A DNA stretch of 63,077 nt, from NCBI GenBank assembly GCA_017551515.1, contig JAFZLK010000002.1, positions 1 to 63,077 of the forward strand. Reading direction: 5' to 3'. This stretch comes from Bacteroidales bacterium. GTDB lineage: Bacteria; Bacteroidota; Bacteroidia; Bacteroidales; ML635J-15. A model generated the notes under the pieces. The model saw nothing but the letters and a program-made list of their open reading frames with translations, searched no databases and was not told where the DNA came from. Below are positions 63,077 through 63,077 of this stretch, one piece after another; the first letter of the stretch is position 1; each line of letters begins with the position of its first letter. The position numbers were made by a program, and so were the translations under genes.

Positions 63077-63077
63077 A

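Noticed and set aside
58420..63077. Complete type I restriction system
   Set aside because: Only HsdR is present; no HsdM or HsdS sequence is visible in the window.

Overview
The window is a 63 kb piece of a Bacteroidetes genome, most likely an uncultured Bacteroidales. Four things support this. Several genes carry TAnnTTTG -7 boxes, often with a TTG/TTTG about 19 bp upstream. Gene starts lack Shine-Dalgarno sequences and are A-rich. Lipoproteins and a very large secreted Ig-like/Gly-rich surface protein are present. The str-S10-spc-alpha ribosomal block has no tuf between fusA and rpsJ. I found no rRNA, tRNA or CRISPR array.

Layout. 1-3126: truncated giant secreted protein (minus). 3642-6255: housekeeping genes (rpsT, radC, era, a lone receiver protein). 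6373-9930: a co-directional module of FabZ-like dehydratase, ketosynthase, FabI/FabL-like reductase and a radical SAM/SPASM enzyme. 10050-12061: an oppositely oriented pair, a NeuD/PglD-like acyltransferase and a radical SAM protein with a Cys-rich N-terminal domain. 12169-17254: zinc-ribbon membrane proteins and two glycosyltransferases. 17438-19943: rpsP-rimM and mrp-nfu. 20055-20442: a candidate structured RNA. 20449-22464: lipoprotein, membrane-anchored LytTR regulator and FGE-like protein. 22533-24177: an AAA ATPase gene bracketed by arrays of a 10-bp motif repeated at exactly 22-bp steps. 24242-27327: rfbA-rfbC-rfbD and a lipoprotein. 27524-34526: dnaB, dCMP deaminase, a CtpA-type protease, tgt, an LptF/LptG permease and a PagL-like enzyme. 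34922-38394: cvpA, uvrC and a beta-helix lipoprotein. 38695-57672: the ribosomal superoperon from rpsL to rplQ, then eno. 57725-63076 (minus): YgjP-like metallopeptidase, type I restriction subunit HsdR, a REP-associated tyrosine transposase (RAYT) with hairpin repeats inside its own reading frame, and a truncated unknown gene.

How the genes work together. Most of the window is translation and cell-envelope housekeeping. The rfb genes, the glycosyltransferases, the Lpt permease and the PagL-like enzyme all point to outer-membrane glycolipid assembly. The unusual content is in the accessory segments: the iteron-bracketed ATPase, the RAYT with in-frame palindromes, the fatty-acid-like/radical SAM module, a three-hairpin candidate RNA, nested inverted repeats at 34.5-34.9 kb, and several intergenic repeat families (10-bp-period AAACAAYTTC units and GAAAC plus mini-hairpin units).

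All product names come from reading the translated sequences and recognising motifs. No database search was possible.
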